A DNA stretch of 64,000 nt, from NCBI RefSeq assembly GCF_000429305.1, contig NZ_AUBP01000011.1:143739-207738 (forward strand), written 5' to 3'. The notes beneath the pieces are model-generated. The model had not been told where the DNA came from. It saw only the letters and a program-made list of their open reading frames with translations, and made no database searches. Each line of letters begins with the position of its first letter. Positions within the stretch are counted from its first letter, which is position 1. The DNA is from Desulfovibrio inopinatus DSM 10711. Its GTDB lineage: Bacteria > Desulfobacterota > Desulfovibrionia > Desulfovibrionales > Desulfovibrionaceae. Of this stretch, positions 10,443 through 19,419 are shown piece after piece. The position numbers were made by a program, and so were the translations under genes.

Positions 10443-11291
10443 CTATGGCAAATTACGTCGTTTTCGTCGTTCTTCTCGGCGTTGTCGCATACCGGATTGC
10501 ATAAAATCATTTTGTCGTTGAAAGCGACGGGCATACCAGGCGCGTAATGCGGCCAAGGCGCGTCGACGATTTGCACCAAAGCGTTGCCCGAGTATCTCCA
10601 TAGCAGCGTCAAGCGTTCTATTGCGATCAATAGCCAACGTCGCCAACCGTTGACGAAACATAGCAGGGATATCTCCGAACTCCTCTGGAGACACCCCACG
10701 ACGAAACCGCAGAAATCGTCCCGCCAACAAACGTCGGCGTTGGCCGGAATGATCCGTAAAAAAGGCTGGTCCTCCCTCGAAAACAGCCACTTCAACATTA
10801 TCATCGGCCACGGATACCGCTACATCTGTCCCACGAATTCCTAAAAAGCCCATTGGGGTTTGTATCTGGATATGATCGGCATCAGGATCGGCAGTTTCTC
10901 CGGAAACAAATCGAAGAGTCCCAACAGCAAGTGATACCGTCAATCGTGCACGTTGTGCTTGATCAGGATCATAAACAAAGTCAGAAAGCAGCACCTGTGA
11001 ATCGGAAGACATGGACAATACCGAACCGTCCCAGAATTCCAGAGTTGCAAGACCTTGTGTGCGTGTCTCCACCGTATCATCACGAAACACAGGGTCTCGT
11101 TGTGCAAGCGTTCGTTGCGCACCTTGAGCCTTGGCAAAGACTTCTGGAGATAATTCTTGGGCATATCCCACCAGGGTTTCTGCATGCGCTGTAGAAACAA
11201 GGAGTACGAAAACGAGCCCCCCGAAAGAGAGTCCAATCGTCGCCTTTTTCAAATGACAGAGAAAACGATGTCGCACTCCGCGTTGAGACAT
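10443..11291 (-). CDS. Exported FecR-domain protein
   Basis: 282 residues with a basic start, a hydrophobic stretch and a signal-peptidase-like site after 'VSTAHA' near residue 37. The FecR fold is seen in 'DTVETRTQGLATLEFWDGSVLSMSSDSQVLL' and 'IQIQTPMGFLGIRGTDVAVSV'. The C-terminus is very rich in arginine. The gene stands alone, without a sigma factor or TonB receptor, so it is not a classical iron-sensing FecR. Deltaproteobacteria have many such solitary periplasmic proteins of unknown role. A good GAAGGAGGA site precedes the ATG. Confidence 0.8.
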   Translation of the reverse strand: MSQRGVRHRFLCHLKKATIGLSFGGLVFVLLVSTAHAETLVGYAQELSPEVFAKAQGAQRTLAQRDPVFRDDTVETRTQGLATLEFWDGSVLSMSSDSQVLLSDFVYDPDQAQRARLTVSLAVGTLRFVSGETADPDADHIQIQTPMGFLGIRGTDVAVSVADDNVEVAVFEGGPAFFTDHSGQRRRLLAGRFLRFRRGVSPEEFGDIPAMFRQRLATLAIDRNRTLDAAMEILGQRFGANRRRALAALRAWYARRFQRQNDFMQSGMRQRREERRKRRNLP

Positions 11292-11401
11292 GGCATGTGT
11301 CCTCCTTCTCTATCTTGAATCACATATCAACAACGTTAACGCGCTTTTTTGATGACATTCCGTCGCCATATTGTCACCTCTTCTCCAGACAAATCCCTTT
11401 C

Positions 11402-11430
11402 TTGACATTACTAGACGACCGGTCTACTAT
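11402..11430 (+). promoter_or_regulatory. Promoter with embedded NemR-like operator, leaderless
   Basis: TTGACA (11402-11407), a 17-base spacer and TACTAT (11425-11430) form a near-ideal sigma-70 promoter. Inside it lies TAGACGACCGGTCTA (11412-11426), a palindrome close to the TAGACC-N4-GGTCTA site of the E. coli TetR-family repressor NemR. The expected transcription start falls on the ATG of the downstream tetR gene at 11436, and no ribosome-binding site is present, so the mRNA is probably leaderless. Confidence 0.75.
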
Positions 11431-11435
11431 TTAAT

Positions 11436-12026
11436 ATGCAATCCAAAACATCAGCAAACACGCGACAACGTATACTGGAAACCGGAGCGCGTCTTATCCA
11501 TAAGAAGGGATTTAACCATACGGGCATCAAAGAAATCCTTGATGCCTGTGATGTCCCGAAAGGTTCGTTTTATTTCTATTTTAAAAGCAAGGAAGAGTTC
11601 GGTTTAGCTGTTATCGATTTTCATTTTGAGCAGTTTGGTGCAATTTCCCGTACTATTTTCGATGAGCTTACAATGCCACCGATTGCACGACTTCGTGCGT
11701 ATTTCGAAACATTCTTGGAGGGTATCAAGGCTCATCAGTGCGAGATGGGATGTCCACTCGGCAATCTTGTCCTGGAAATGAGTGATTTGAGCCCAGCAAT
11801 GCGTGAGAAACTTCAGAGCGGTTTCACTTCTATGGAACATCGCCTCACGCACATTATTCAGCAAGCAATTGACCGTGGAGACATCACCCGTGCAATCGAT
11901 CCAAATCAAACCGCGCAATGGCTGATGTCAGGGTGGCAAGGAGCTGTACTGTACACCAAATTGACGAGATCGACGGCTCCCATCGAGGCTTTTTTCGATC
12001 TCATGTTTAAGGAAATTCTTGTGTAA
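11436..12026 (+). CDS. TetR-family regulator, NemR/AcuR-like
   Basis: 196 residues. The N-terminal HTH is 'HTGIKEILDACDVPKGSFYFYFKSKEEF'. The C-terminal domain contains 'HQCEMGCPLGNLVLEMSDLS', with two cysteines; the CPLGNL motif is shared by NemR/AcuR-type regulators, in which cysteine redox can be the signal. The operator in its own promoter resembles the NemR box, so autorepression by electrophile or redox sensing is a reasonable inference. The next gene downstream, 40 bases away, is the likely regulated enzyme. Confidence 0.85.
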   Translation: MQSKTSANTRQRILETGARLIHKKGFNHTGIKEILDACDVPKGSFYFYFKSKEEFGLAVIDFHFEQFGAISRTIFDELTMPPIARLRAYFETFLEGIKAHQCEMGCPLGNLVLEMSDLSPAMREKLQSGFTSMEHRLTHIIQQAIDRGDITRAIDPNQTAQWLMSGWQGAVLYTKLTRSTAPIEAFFDLMFKEILV

Positions 12027-12066
12027 AGACATCAATCTCACTGTAACCTTGGAGAAGAACTGCCAC

Positions 12067-12603
12067 ATGTACCTGCTCAATCACATCCCGGTCGACCAAG
12101 CCCAAGGTGAACTTGCACACGCCTACAGTATTTTCCCCAACGGTGTCCCTGTTCCCGAGCCTCTTATTATGATGAGCGCAAGTCCGGAGTTGGCACAACT
12201 GCAAAGCAAAATCATTTCATATTTCATGACGCAAAGTCGTATGGAATCGCAAACCATGGCGGCTTTGCGCTATATTCTTGCAACGCGAAATAACTATGCC
12301 TTTTGCATGCGTTTCAATGCTCACTTACTTCAGTTTGCTGCCGGTTTCACGCCAAGCGAACTTGAATCCATGGCCAAAGATCCTGCGACGGCTCCACTTG
12401 AACCGGAACAAAAACAATTGCTTTTGTTTGTACTGAAAGTTGTTGATGCGCCACAGGACGTGACAAAAAACGATGTTGACGAACTCCGCGAAATGGGTTT
12501 CTCCGACACAGATATCTTCGATGCCGCCTATCATGCTGCATCGTTCATTGTGCCAACGACGTTATTCAAGGCATTCGTCAAAGAGGACGAGAAGGAAGAG
12601 TGA
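12067..12603 (+). CDS. Carboxymuconolactone decarboxylase/AhpD-like alpha-helical protein
   Basis: About 178 residues, all-helical, with the layout of peroxidase-related CMD-family proteins: 'SRMESQTMAALRYILATRNNYAFCMRFNAH' corresponds to the AhpD active-site helix. The catalytic CxxC is missing: only one cysteine is present in 'YAFCMRFNAH', at a shifted position. Disulfide reductase activity is therefore unlikely to be the AhpD type. I place the start at the ATG at 12067 (MYLLNHIPV), about 10 bases after GGAGAA; the frame opens 16 codons earlier. It lies directly behind the NemR-like regulator and is probably under its control. Confidence 0.65.
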   Translation: MYLLNHIPVDQAQGELAHAYSIFPNGVPVPEPLIMMSASPELAQLQSKIISYFMTQSRMESQTMAALRYILATRNNYAFCMRFNAHLLQFAAGFTPSELESMAKDPATAPLEPEQKQLLLFVLKVVDAPQDVTKNDVDELREMGFSDTDIFDAAYHAASFIVPTTLFKAFVKEDEKEE

Positions 12604-12613
12604 TAGAACTTTC

Positions 12614-14419
12614 TCAATTCGAGGGAAGCGAAGAAACTGGACGCGCCGCTTCATCATCGGAGTGCTCACGATTTTGAGAACGTTGGAGATATTCCTGGAA
12701 ATCTTCATGTGTCGCCATACGTTGCGCATCTTCCTCGATAGCATTGATTGAATTCTTGAGGAGTTCGACTAAACGTGCATCGATACGCCCAGCATCGGCT
12801 TCTTTGGTAAGGACATCAAGCGCTTTGTCACGAGGAAGTGCCGGTTTGTAGTGGCGTTCCATCGTGATCGCATCATAAATATCGACAATGGAGATAATAC
12901 GCGTCTGGAGGAGAATATCGTCTCCTTTATCTCCGGATGGATATCCAGAGCCATCGAGACGTTCATGGTGCTGTGAAATAATCCTCAACAAACTTCGCAT
13001 ATTCTCAGGAAATGGGATATGCTGCAAAATACGAAAACTTTCGACCGGATGACGTTCAATTTCTCGACGCTCATCAACGGTCAAATTACCACGTGGAATA
13101 AGCAGAGACGTAATTTCATCATCAGACAAAAGCGGCAAAATGGTTCCATTAATGCGAAGTTCAAACTTGCCCAATTTTCCGATGATCGCGGCATCATCCC
13201 GTGAAACCATATCACATGAATTAATTCGTGAAAGGTGCTCAAAATATTTGCGCCATTCTTTGCCAGTGATTTCACCCCACATTGCCATACGTGTTTGGAT
13301 AACATCCATGACACGAGCAGGCAGACGTGACGACTTCGTCAAAACTTGCTCACGAATGCCAATTTTTCCAACATCGTGGAGCAGACCCGCATAAAAAACT
13401 TCATGCAGGTTGTCTTCGGAAAACACAACATCGGGAAAAAGCGTATTATCGTCGTGAACCACTTTCGATAGTGCGACAGCAAGACGAGCAACGCGTTGGG
13501 AGTGCCCCGATGTAAAGGGATCACGAGCATCAATCGCTGTAGCCAAGGCCTGCAACAAAGCCTTCATGAGCACTTGGACGGATTCAAAATTGAGCGCGTT
13601 GCCTAAAGCAATGCCGACAACGGAAACTATGGTCGAAATGTATTGAAGATGACTGGCGTCGAAACGTGGCGTTTGACTTGTTGCAAGGACCAAGGCGCCC
13701 ACACATTTATTCGAGGATACAAGAGGAACGAGAAGCATCGCCTTGACCGCTTCAATCTCATTGTGCCACCGCGAATCGTGTGTCAAATCATTAATGATTT
13801 CGCCTTTTCCTCCACGAATAATATCGAGGAACAATATTGTGTCGACTACTTTTTCCAACTCAAGTTCATAAGCCGATCCATAATAATCATATGGAATAAG
13901 TTCAGCTGAAGTTCCATCCCGCAAAAACAGCATACCGCCTTCAGCTGGCATTGCTCCTTGCTGGCATTCATTCAATAAGGCTCGGGCCACATCACGCGGA
14001 CGTAATGAATTATTGAGATTGACCGATGCCCGATGCAACAACGCGATCTCTCGATACTTTTGCAGTGTTTCCGAAGCCAGACTACGCCGAACAGCTTCTC
14101 CACGCAGAAGCTCCTCAATAGAATACGCGAGAAATTCAATAAATTTGGGGAGGTGTAGTCGTGTACAGGAATCATCTGCGCATGTCGGCACCGGTGGGAT
14201 TAATAAAAGTTGTGCGACCTCCACTCCATCGTGTCTCAACGACTGAAAAAGAGTCTGCTCAGGCAGCCCCGTAATGTCGCATTGTACATCACCTGCACTT
14301 CCGAGGATGGTCTCGCCCTGCAATACGAAGATACCATATCCCGGTCCAAGGAATTGTATAGATCGTTCAAGCAGCGAAACAAGAAGGTGTTGCTTTAGAA
14401 GCCGTTTTGAGGCGGTCAT
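12614..14419 (-). CDS. GAF/HD-GYP cyclic-di-GMP phosphodiesterase
   Basis: 601 residues. A GAF-like sensor region (about 125-265) precedes an HD-GYP domain with 'HSQRVARLAVAL', H348-D349 in 'LLHDVGKIGI', and 'HHERLDGSGYPSG' near residue 487. Such enzymes hydrolyse cyclic di-GMP. Between the HD and the 'HPVESFRIL' helix there is an extra stretch of roughly 60-85 residues ('MAMWGEITGKEWRKYFEHLS' and onward) not found in typical HD-GYP proteins. It lies 17 bases after a single-domain receiver gene and is presumably coupled to it. Confidence 0.9.
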   Translation of the reverse strand: MTASKRLLKQHLLVSLLERSIQFLGPGYGIFVLQGETILGSAGDVQCDITGLPEQTLFQSLRHDGVEVAQLLLIPPVPTCADDSCTRLHLPKFIEFLAYSIEELLRGEAVRRSLASETLQKYREIALLHRASVNLNNSLRPRDVARALLNECQQGAMPAEGGMLFLRDGTSAELIPYDYYGSAYELELEKVVDTILFLDIIRGGKGEIINDLTHDSRWHNEIEAVKAMLLVPLVSSNKCVGALVLATSQTPRFDASHLQYISTIVSVVGIALGNALNFESVQVLMKALLQALATAIDARDPFTSGHSQRVARLAVALSKVVHDDNTLFPDVVFSEDNLHEVFYAGLLHDVGKIGIREQVLTKSSRLPARVMDVIQTRMAMWGEITGKEWRKYFEHLSRINSCDMVSRDDAAIIGKLGKFELRINGTILPLLSDDEITSLLIPRGNLTVDERREIERHPVESFRILQHIPFPENMRSLLRIISQHHERLDGSGYPSGDKGDDILLQTRIISIVDIYDAITMERHYKPALPRDKALDVLTKEADAGRIDARLVELLKNSINAIEEDAQRMATHEDFQEYLQRSQNREHSDDEAARPVSSLPSN

Positions 14420-14436
14420 CGGCTAACGTTCAAATC

Positions 14437-14832
14437 CTATGCAAGAGAATCTTCAATATTGAGGAGTTCCTTTGCCACATCCAGGACTTCATCGGGATCA
14501 AACGGCTTCGTCATATACCGGCTTGCCCCAAGTTCTAATCCTTGCTTACGGTCCACTTCTTGTCCTTTCGCTGTCAACAATACAATATTCACATTCCGTA
14601 GCGCAGGATCGGCCTTTACTTTTTGGCAAACTTCATACCCGTTGAGTTTCGGCATCATAATGTCAAGAAAAACCAAATCTGGTTTTTCCTCAACAATAAT
14701 ACCAAGCCCCTCTTCTCCATTCGAAGCGGACAAAATCTCGACATCAAAGTCTTCTTCCAGTTCTTCGAGTGTTTGTTCGAGAAGCATCCGAATATGAACT
14801 TCATCATCTACAATTAGTATCTTGCCAGGCAT
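14437..14832 (-). CDS. Single-domain response regulator
   Basis: A 131-residue receiver domain only. The acidic pair is in 'KILIVDDE', the phospho-acceptor Asp is in 'DLVFLDIMMPKLNGYEV', the switch Thr in 'VLLTAKG' and the Lys in 'YMTKPFDPDEVL'. There is no output domain, so it must act by protein contact, most simply on the HD-GYP enzyme encoded 17 bases downstream. GGAG lies about 9 bases before the ATG. Confidence 0.92.
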   Translation of the reverse strand: MPGKILIVDDEVHIRMLLEQTLEELEEDFDVEILSASNGEEGLGIIVEEKPDLVFLDIMMPKLNGYEVCQKVKADPALRNVNIVLLTAKGQEVDRKQGLELGASRYMTKPFDPDEVLDVAKELLNIEDSLA

Positions 14833-14960
14833 GAATGCACTCCAAGGATAGCAAAATTGGAATACTATGGTTCAAGGATTTTGTTAGCACAGAGTAAAAC
14901 AAACGTGAAGAACGAATTGTCCTACTTTGAAAAATTTACCATGTACTTCTTTATAAAGCA

Positions 14961-14987
14961 AAGGCGGATTCATTGTGAACCCGCCTT
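14961..14987 (-). terminator. Probable terminator after the hesB selenoprotein gene
   Basis: Arms AAGGCGG (14961-14967) and CCGCCTT (14981-14987) with an inner TTCA/TGAA stem form a strong hairpin. It lies about 105 bases past the stop of the leftward selenoprotein gene. The trailing T run is broken (TTTGCTTTAT). Confidence 0.6.
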
Positions 14988-15091
14988 CGTATTCATGTTG
15001 TGCTACTCAGTGGACACTCTTCGTATCGTACGCTCGACAGACCCAAAAGCCTTCTTCTCCACGTATCAAACACGATGTGCAGAGCATCCAT

Positions 15092-15409
15092 CTAGCAGGA
15101 GCAGGATCCTGAGGAACATGATGACCCACAACTACCGCCACCGAATTCAAGCTGGGAGTTTATCTGGAATCCCATATAGGACATGTCGATTGAGATTGGA
15201 GCAGCTTTGCCGTACAATTCTTTATCGATGATGAATTGAAAGCCGTTTGCATCAACGTTGTCGTCGGTATCTTTTGGCTCATCCAGAGCCAGTGCCAAGC
15301 GCGGCCCGCTTCAGCCACCGGCGGACAGATAGATGCGAATAGGCGTCTTTTCTTTGTCCGCAAAGTACGCTTCAAGCTGCTTCAATGCGGAATCGGTCAG
15401 TTCAATCAT
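15092..15409 (-). CDS. HesB/IscA-like selenoprotein (in-frame UGA at codon 33)
   Basis: From an ATG at 15409, with a perfect AGGAGG site, the frame runs 105 residues but contains one TGA at 15313-15311. Both sides are one protein: 'PIRIYLSAGG' before it and 'SGPRLALALDEPKDTDD' after it. HesB-like A-type iron-sulfur carrier proteins have cysteine at this position, so UGA most likely encodes selenocysteine 33. A hairpin fitting a bacterial SECIS lies just downstream in the coding sequence. The tail 'GGGSCGSSCSSGSCSC' adds further cysteines, an unusual metal-binding-like end. A HesB-like selenoprotein family is established in anaerobic bacteria. A nonsense mutation is the alternative, but the intact downstream frame argues against it. 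Confidence 0.87.
15275..15291 (-). promoter_or_regulatory. Candidate bacterial SECIS hairpin
   Basis: The minus strand reads TGGCTCTGGATGAGCCA: a 6-bp stem with loop TGGAT. It starts about 20 bases after the in-frame UGA, with the loop about 25 bases after it. Bacterial SECIS elements need a small stem-loop at about this distance with a G among the first two loop bases, which is met here. Confidence 0.65.
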
Positions 15410-15508
15410 ACTTCCTCCTCAAGTGTTTCGATGCGTGGTAGGTAAGTCTCTCCGCAGTGATTGTCAAATTTCTTGCGTCTTACCAGCACAAAGTCGTCGT
15501 CAGCCTGA

Positions 15509-15537
15509 TTGCCAGAAATGACAATATGCGATAAATT
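15509..15537 (+). promoter_or_regulatory. Candidate pyrR promoter
   Basis: TTGCCA (15509-15514), 17 bases, TAAATT (15532-15537). The predicted start of transcription coincides with the pyrR ATG at 15544, and no ribosome site is visible upstream. If this promoter is used, the mRNA is leaderless. Confidence 0.5.
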
Positions 15538-15543
15538 TCGTTT

Positions 15544-16107
15544 ATGAACATACCCACTACGCCCGTGAAGGAAATGCTCGTTCTCGGTAGTGCCGAAATG
15601 GCCAAAACCTTGAAAGATCTTGTCGATGCCGTCGCCGCCGACCTCGCTGTCGATAATCGGCTTGCCATTATCGGCATCCAACGCCGTGGTGTCGAACTGG
15701 CCGAACGTATCAAAGGAGCACTTGAAGAGCGGTTGGGAACCACGATTCCTCTCGGCAAGCTTGATATCAACATGTATCGAGACGACTGGACCACCTCAGT
15801 GAAACAACCCAATATCGGACCGACGCATATCGACTTTGCCATTGATGATCTCAATATTCTTTTAGTCGATGATGTGTTGTTCACAGGGCGGACCATTCGT
15901 TCAGCTCTGGAAGCTATATTGGATTACGGACGCCCTAAAGCTGTGAAGCTCCTTGTCTTGGTCGACCGTGGTCACCGAGAACTCCCGATACAGGCAGACT
16001 ATGTCGGCATGCGTGTCGATACGGCACCGGCTGAACGCGTTGACGTGTTTGTCAGTGAACGTGATAGTGAGGATAAAGTTTGTCTCTCCTGTCGTGCTGA
16101 CGATTAA
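15544..16107 (+). CDS. pyrR: PyrR-type uracil phosphoribosyltransferase/regulator
   Basis: 187 residues of the type I phosphoribosyltransferase fold. The PRPP loop is 'NILLVDDVLFTGRTIRSAL' and the substrate region 'IGIQRRGVELAERI'. PyrR proteins bind pyrimidine-operon mRNA or have uracil phosphoribosyltransferase activity. No pyrimidine biosynthesis gene and no attenuator hairpin lie beside it, so a regulatory role here is unproven. The N-terminal extension ahead of 'MLVLGSAEMA' is short. The gene ends at a bidirectional terminator shared with argB. Confidence 0.9.
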   Translation: MNIPTTPVKEMLVLGSAEMAKTLKDLVDAVAADLAVDNRLAIIGIQRRGVELAERIKGALEERLGTTIPLGKLDINMYRDDWTTSVKQPNIGPTHIDFAIDDLNILLVDDVLFTGRTIRSALEAILDYGRPKAVKLLVLVDRGHRELPIQADYVGMRVDTAPAERVDVFVSERDSEDKVCLSCRADD

Positions 16108-16139
16108 CCGACCTTTTGTTGCATTTCCCCCCAAATAAA

Positions 16140-16167
16140 ACGGGCAACCCGTCAACGAGTTGCCCGT
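16140..16167. terminator. Bidirectional terminator between pyrR and argB
   Basis: Perfect 9-bp arms ACGGGCAAC (16140-16148) and GTTGCCCGT (16159-16167). T-rich sequence follows on the minus strand and a short T run on the plus strand. It lies between convergent pyrR and argB. Confidence 0.85.
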
Positions 16168-16198
16168 TTCTGTGCAGAACGTTGTCCGCCGATATGCC

Positions 16199-17083
16199 TT
16201 AAAGTTTCAGAACAAACTCTGTCCCAATTCCGGATTTGGTGAACAGCTCAAGAATAAGAGAATTCTCGATGCGTCCATCAATGATGTGTGCCTTTTCCAC
16301 TCCGGCAAGAACGGCTTCCATGCAGCATTTTGCTTTGGGAATCATGCCGCCGGAAATGGTTTCCTGCTCAATGGCCAATGACGCGGCGCGCATATCTATA
16401 GTGGAAATAAGCTCTTTATTCTCGTCCAGTATGCCAGGAACATCCGTCAACAATACAAGTCGTTTGGCATCAAGCGCACAAGCAACGGCCGATGCAACGG
16501 AATCGGCGTTGATGTTGTAAGTTTCGCCGGATTCATCCACGCCGACAGGTGCAATGACCGGTATAAAATCCTGGTGCGTTAGCGTCCGAATGAGATCAGC
16601 ATTGATGGATGCGACTTCACCCACTTTTCCCAGGTCAATAATTTCAGGGGTTGCATCCTTTTTACCCAGCACCATTTCAAGCTTTCGTGCTTTAATCAGG
16701 TGACCGTCTTTCCCCGACAAGCCAACGCATTCTCCACCAAGCAGGTTGATGAGGCCAACAATCTGTTTATTGACCTTGCCGACGAGCACCATTTCAACCA
16801 CATCCATCGTGGCGTCGTCAGTCACGCGTAACCCTTCACGGAAATGGCTGTTGATGCCAAGTTTATCGAGCATGGTTCCGATTTGCGGTCCTCCGCCATG
16901 CACAATAACCGGATTGACCCCAATATATTTGAGCAAGATGACATTGAGCGCAAAGCTGCGTTTGAGCGCCTCATCCTTCATGGCATGCCCGCCGTATTTA
17001 ATGACTACGGTCTTATGGTAAAAATCTCGGATGTAGGGCAGTGCCTCAAGAAGTATTTTGGCTTTAGCGTGTTCGTTGTCCAC
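16199..17083 (-). CDS. argB: Acetylglutamate kinase
   Basis: 294 residues. It phosphorylates N-acetyl-L-glutamate, the second step of arginine synthesis. The amino-acid kinase fold is seen in '[10 protein letters not shown]', the glycine-rich '[11 protein letters not shown]', '[29 protein letters not shown]' and '[29 protein letters not shown]'. The start is GTG with GGAGT a few bases upstream. It lies 42 bases after hslU and appears to be the last gene of an hslV-hslU-argB group. Confidence 0.96.
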   Translation of the reverse strand: MDNEHAKAKILLEALPYIRDFYHKTVVIKYGGHAMKDEALKRSFALNVILLKYIGVNPVIVHGGGPQIGTMLDKLGINSHFREGLRVTDDATMDVVEMVLVGKVNKQIVGLINLLGGECVGLSGKDGHLIKARKLEMVLGKKDATPEIIDLGKVGEVASINADLIRTLTHQDFIPVIAPVGVDESGETYNINADSVASAVACALDAKRLVLLTDVPGILDENKELISTIDMRAASLAIEQETISGGMIPKAKCCMEAVLAGVEKAHIIDGRIENSLILELFTKSGIGTEFVLKL

Positions 17084-17125
17084 GGCGATACTCCACAGCG
17101 CTCCGGCTCAGGCCGGTTGAGAAGG

Positions 17126-18529
17126 TTAAAGAATATACCTCGACAAATCGCGGTCTTCGGCCACGTCTTCGAGCTGTCCCACAACAAAGTCACGATCGAC
17201 AACGACCGTTTCACCACTCCGATCAGGCGCTTCGAACGACAAGTCAGTGAGAATCTTTTCCATGATGGTATACAGCCGGCGAGCCCCGATATTCTCGGTT
17301 TCCTCATTGATTTGTTGAGCGAACGCGGCCACTTCCTCAAGAGCTTCTTTCTCGAAGGTCAATGTCACGCCTTCCGTCGCTAACAATGCAGGATATTGCA
17401 AGGAAAGAGCATTCTTGGGTTCGGTCAGAATGCGGAAGAAATCATCGCGACTCAAAGGAGACAGTTCCACGCGTAACGGGAAACGTCCCTGCAACTCGGG
17501 AACGAGATCCGAAGGTTTGGATAAATGAAATGCGCCAGCCGCAATGAATAAAATATGATCCGTGGAGACCATGCCATATTTCGTGTTAACGACACAGCCT
17601 TCAACAACCGGCAACAAATCTCGTTGCACGCCTTCGCGTGACACATCCACTCCGGCACCGCTATTTTTTCCACAGATTTTATCGATTTCATCAATAAAAA
17701 TGATCCCGGTCTGCTCAACGCGCTCCCGAGCCAAATCCGTGACTTTGTCCATATCAACCAAACGTTCCGACTCTTCTTGCAGCAAGACTTCATAGGCGTC
17801 TTTCACACGCATGCGCCGCATCTTCTTCTTCTGCGGAAACATCTTGCCCATAATGTCTTTAAACTGTGAGCCGATATCCTCCATGCCCGGCATAGCCATA
17901 ATCTCCACCTGAGGAGATTGGGCAGTCACTTCGATATCGACTTGCTTGTCATCAAGTTTGCCTTCACGCCACAATTTTTTCAGTTTGTCCCGCGTCGACA
18001 ATTTATCGTCGGACGGAGCGCTTTGGCTGGACTCTACTTCGAAAGAAGGCGGTGGTGGCGTAACCAACGCTGTCCCGAGCGGCGATCCCTGAGGAGGTTG
18101 CGCCTGCGGAACTCCCCCTGGCAGCAACAAATCAAGAAGTCGTTCTTCGGCTTGTTTTTCCGCCTTCACGCGAACGCGGTCGATTTCTTCCTGGCGAACG
18201 AGATTGATGCCAATCTCCATGAGGTCGCGCACCATGGATTCGACATCGCGTCCGACATACCCAACTTCCGTGAATTTGGTCGCCTCCACTTTGTAGAAGG
18301 GAGAATTCGACAGTTTAGCTAATCGGCGAGCAATTTCAGTTTTTCCCACCCCGGTTGGCCCAATCATCAGAATATTTTTGGGGGCGATCTCGTCACGCAA
18401 TGAGGGATCGATTTGTTGACGTCTCCAACGATTGCGCATTGCAACGGCCACCATGCGCTTTGCATCCTTCTGGCCGATGATGAATTTGTCGAGTTCAGAC
18501 ACGATTTCTCGTGGCGTCATTGTGCTCAT
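17126..18529 (-). CDS. hslU: HslU ATPase subunit of the HslUV protease
   Basis: 467 residues of the AAA+ unfoldase that feeds substrates to HslV. The Walker A is '[15 protein letters not shown]', the pore loop '[14 protein letters not shown]' and the Walker B '[11 protein letters not shown]'. The intermediate domain (about 110-245) has a proline- and serine-rich segment near residue 145. The end 'DLSRYIL' is the conserved tail that docks into HslV. GGAGG precedes the ATG by 5 bases. Confidence 0.97.
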   Translation of the reverse strand: MSTMTPREIVSELDKFIIGQKDAKRMVAVAMRNRWRRQQIDPSLRDEIAPKNILMIGPTGVGKTEIARRLAKLSNSPFYKVEATKFTEVGYVGRDVESMVRDLMEIGINLVRQEEIDRVRVKAEKQAEERLLDLLLPGGVPQAQPPQGSPLGTALVTPPPPSFEVESSQSAPSDDKLSTRDKLKKLWREGKLDDKQVDIEVTAQSPQVEIMAMPGMEDIGSQFKDIMGKMFPQKKKMRRMRVKDAYEVLLQEESERLVDMDKVTDLARERVEQTGIIFIDEIDKICGKNSGAGVDVSREGVQRDLLPVVEGCVVNTKYGMVSTDHILFIAAGAFHLSKPSDLVPELQGRFPLRVELSPLSRDDFFRILTEPKNALSLQYPALLATEGVTLTFEKEALEEVAAFAQQINEETENIGARRLYTIMEKILTDLSFEAPDRSGETVVVDRDFVVGQLEDVAEDRDLSRYIL

Positions 18530-18659
18530 GAAGCCTCCGTCACGGCTGCTTGTCGTAATCTATTCACGGGACGATTCCATAATGGACCGTATCGTTTCGG
18601 AAATCCCTGGCCGCTTCCCCATCCAATGAGCCCGCGGCAACCGGCACGCGTCTTAACGA

Positions 18660-19217
18660 TCATGATGATTCGTCGGGGTTTTTCGATATGGTTTCCAGAG
18701 TAATGTTGTCATTGGTATACACACAAATATTAGCGGCAATTTCCATGGCCTTCTGTGCTATTTCCGCAGCGGACAACGATGTGTTTTGTTTGAGCGCCCG
18801 GGCAGCAGACAAAGCAAACGCGCCACCGGAACCAATAGCGGCCAATCCATCATCGGGCTCGATGACGTCGCCGTTTCCGGATAAAATGAGAACCGTTTCG
18901 GCATCAGCCGTCACAAGCATGGCCTCAAGTCGGCGTAAATATTTATCCTTTCGCCAATCTTTCGCAAGTTCTACGGCCGCTCGCGTCAGGTTGCCAGCGA
19001 ATTCTTCAAGCTTGGACTCAAAACGTTCAAACAGGGTGAAAGCATCCGCCGTGGAACCGGCAAAGCCGATAAGGATTTTGTTTTTATACAAACGGCGTAC
19101 TTTTTTTGCCCCATGCTTCATGGCCATGTTTTGGCCCAGCGTTACCTGTCCGTCTCCGGCAAGGGCCACGCCATTGGCGTCTTTGACTGCCAGAATCGTC
19201 GTTCCACGAATCTCCAT
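18660..19217 (-). CDS. hslV: HslV peptidase subunit of the HslUV protease
   Basis: An N-terminal threonine hydrolase. The ATG at 19217 gives [20 protein letters not shown], in which a 5-residue propeptide is removed to expose the catalytic threonine of 'TTILAV'. Other landmarks are '[24 protein letters not shown]' and '[15 protein letters not shown]'. The frame stays open 31 codons upstream, but only this start places the threonine correctly, with GGAG nearby. Together with HslU it forms an ATP-dependent cytoplasmic protease. The gap to hslU is 130 bases. Confidence 0.96.
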   Translation of the reverse strand: MEIRGTTILAVKDANGVALAGDGQVTLGQNMAMKHGAKKVRRLYKNKILIGFAGSTADAFTLFERFESKLEEFAGNLTRAAVELAKDWRKDKYLRRLEAMLVTADAETVLILSGNGDVIEPDDGLAAIGSGGAFALSAARALKQNTSLSAAEIAQKAMEIAANICVYTNDNITLETISKNPDESS

Positions 19218-19419
19218 GTTATCACACTCCACCCCGGACGTACCGGACATATCAATATCTGAAAGAAACCGGGCACCATAGCGCATACTGCCCGCGCCAA
19301 TCAATAACAATACCTTGATTTGAGGAACTTTTCCAGCCGATTACCCACGCCGAGTCGCCAGGGGTACAGGCTATGACGTCCTTCGTCTTTGGGAGTTCGG
19401 AACGATTTGCCCCACGCAA

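Noticed and set aside
10268..10804. Alternative minus-strand frame overlapping and extending past fecR, with protein-like text near its end
   Set aside because: Its stop falls inside the terminator stem and it lacks a start with a ribosome site. The FecR frame is complete with signal peptide and domain. It remains a weak possibility for a frameshifted fecR tail.
15160..15375. Separate 71-codon frame overlapping the HesB-like gene
   Set aside because: It is in another frame; the true gene reads through TGA in the adjacent frame.
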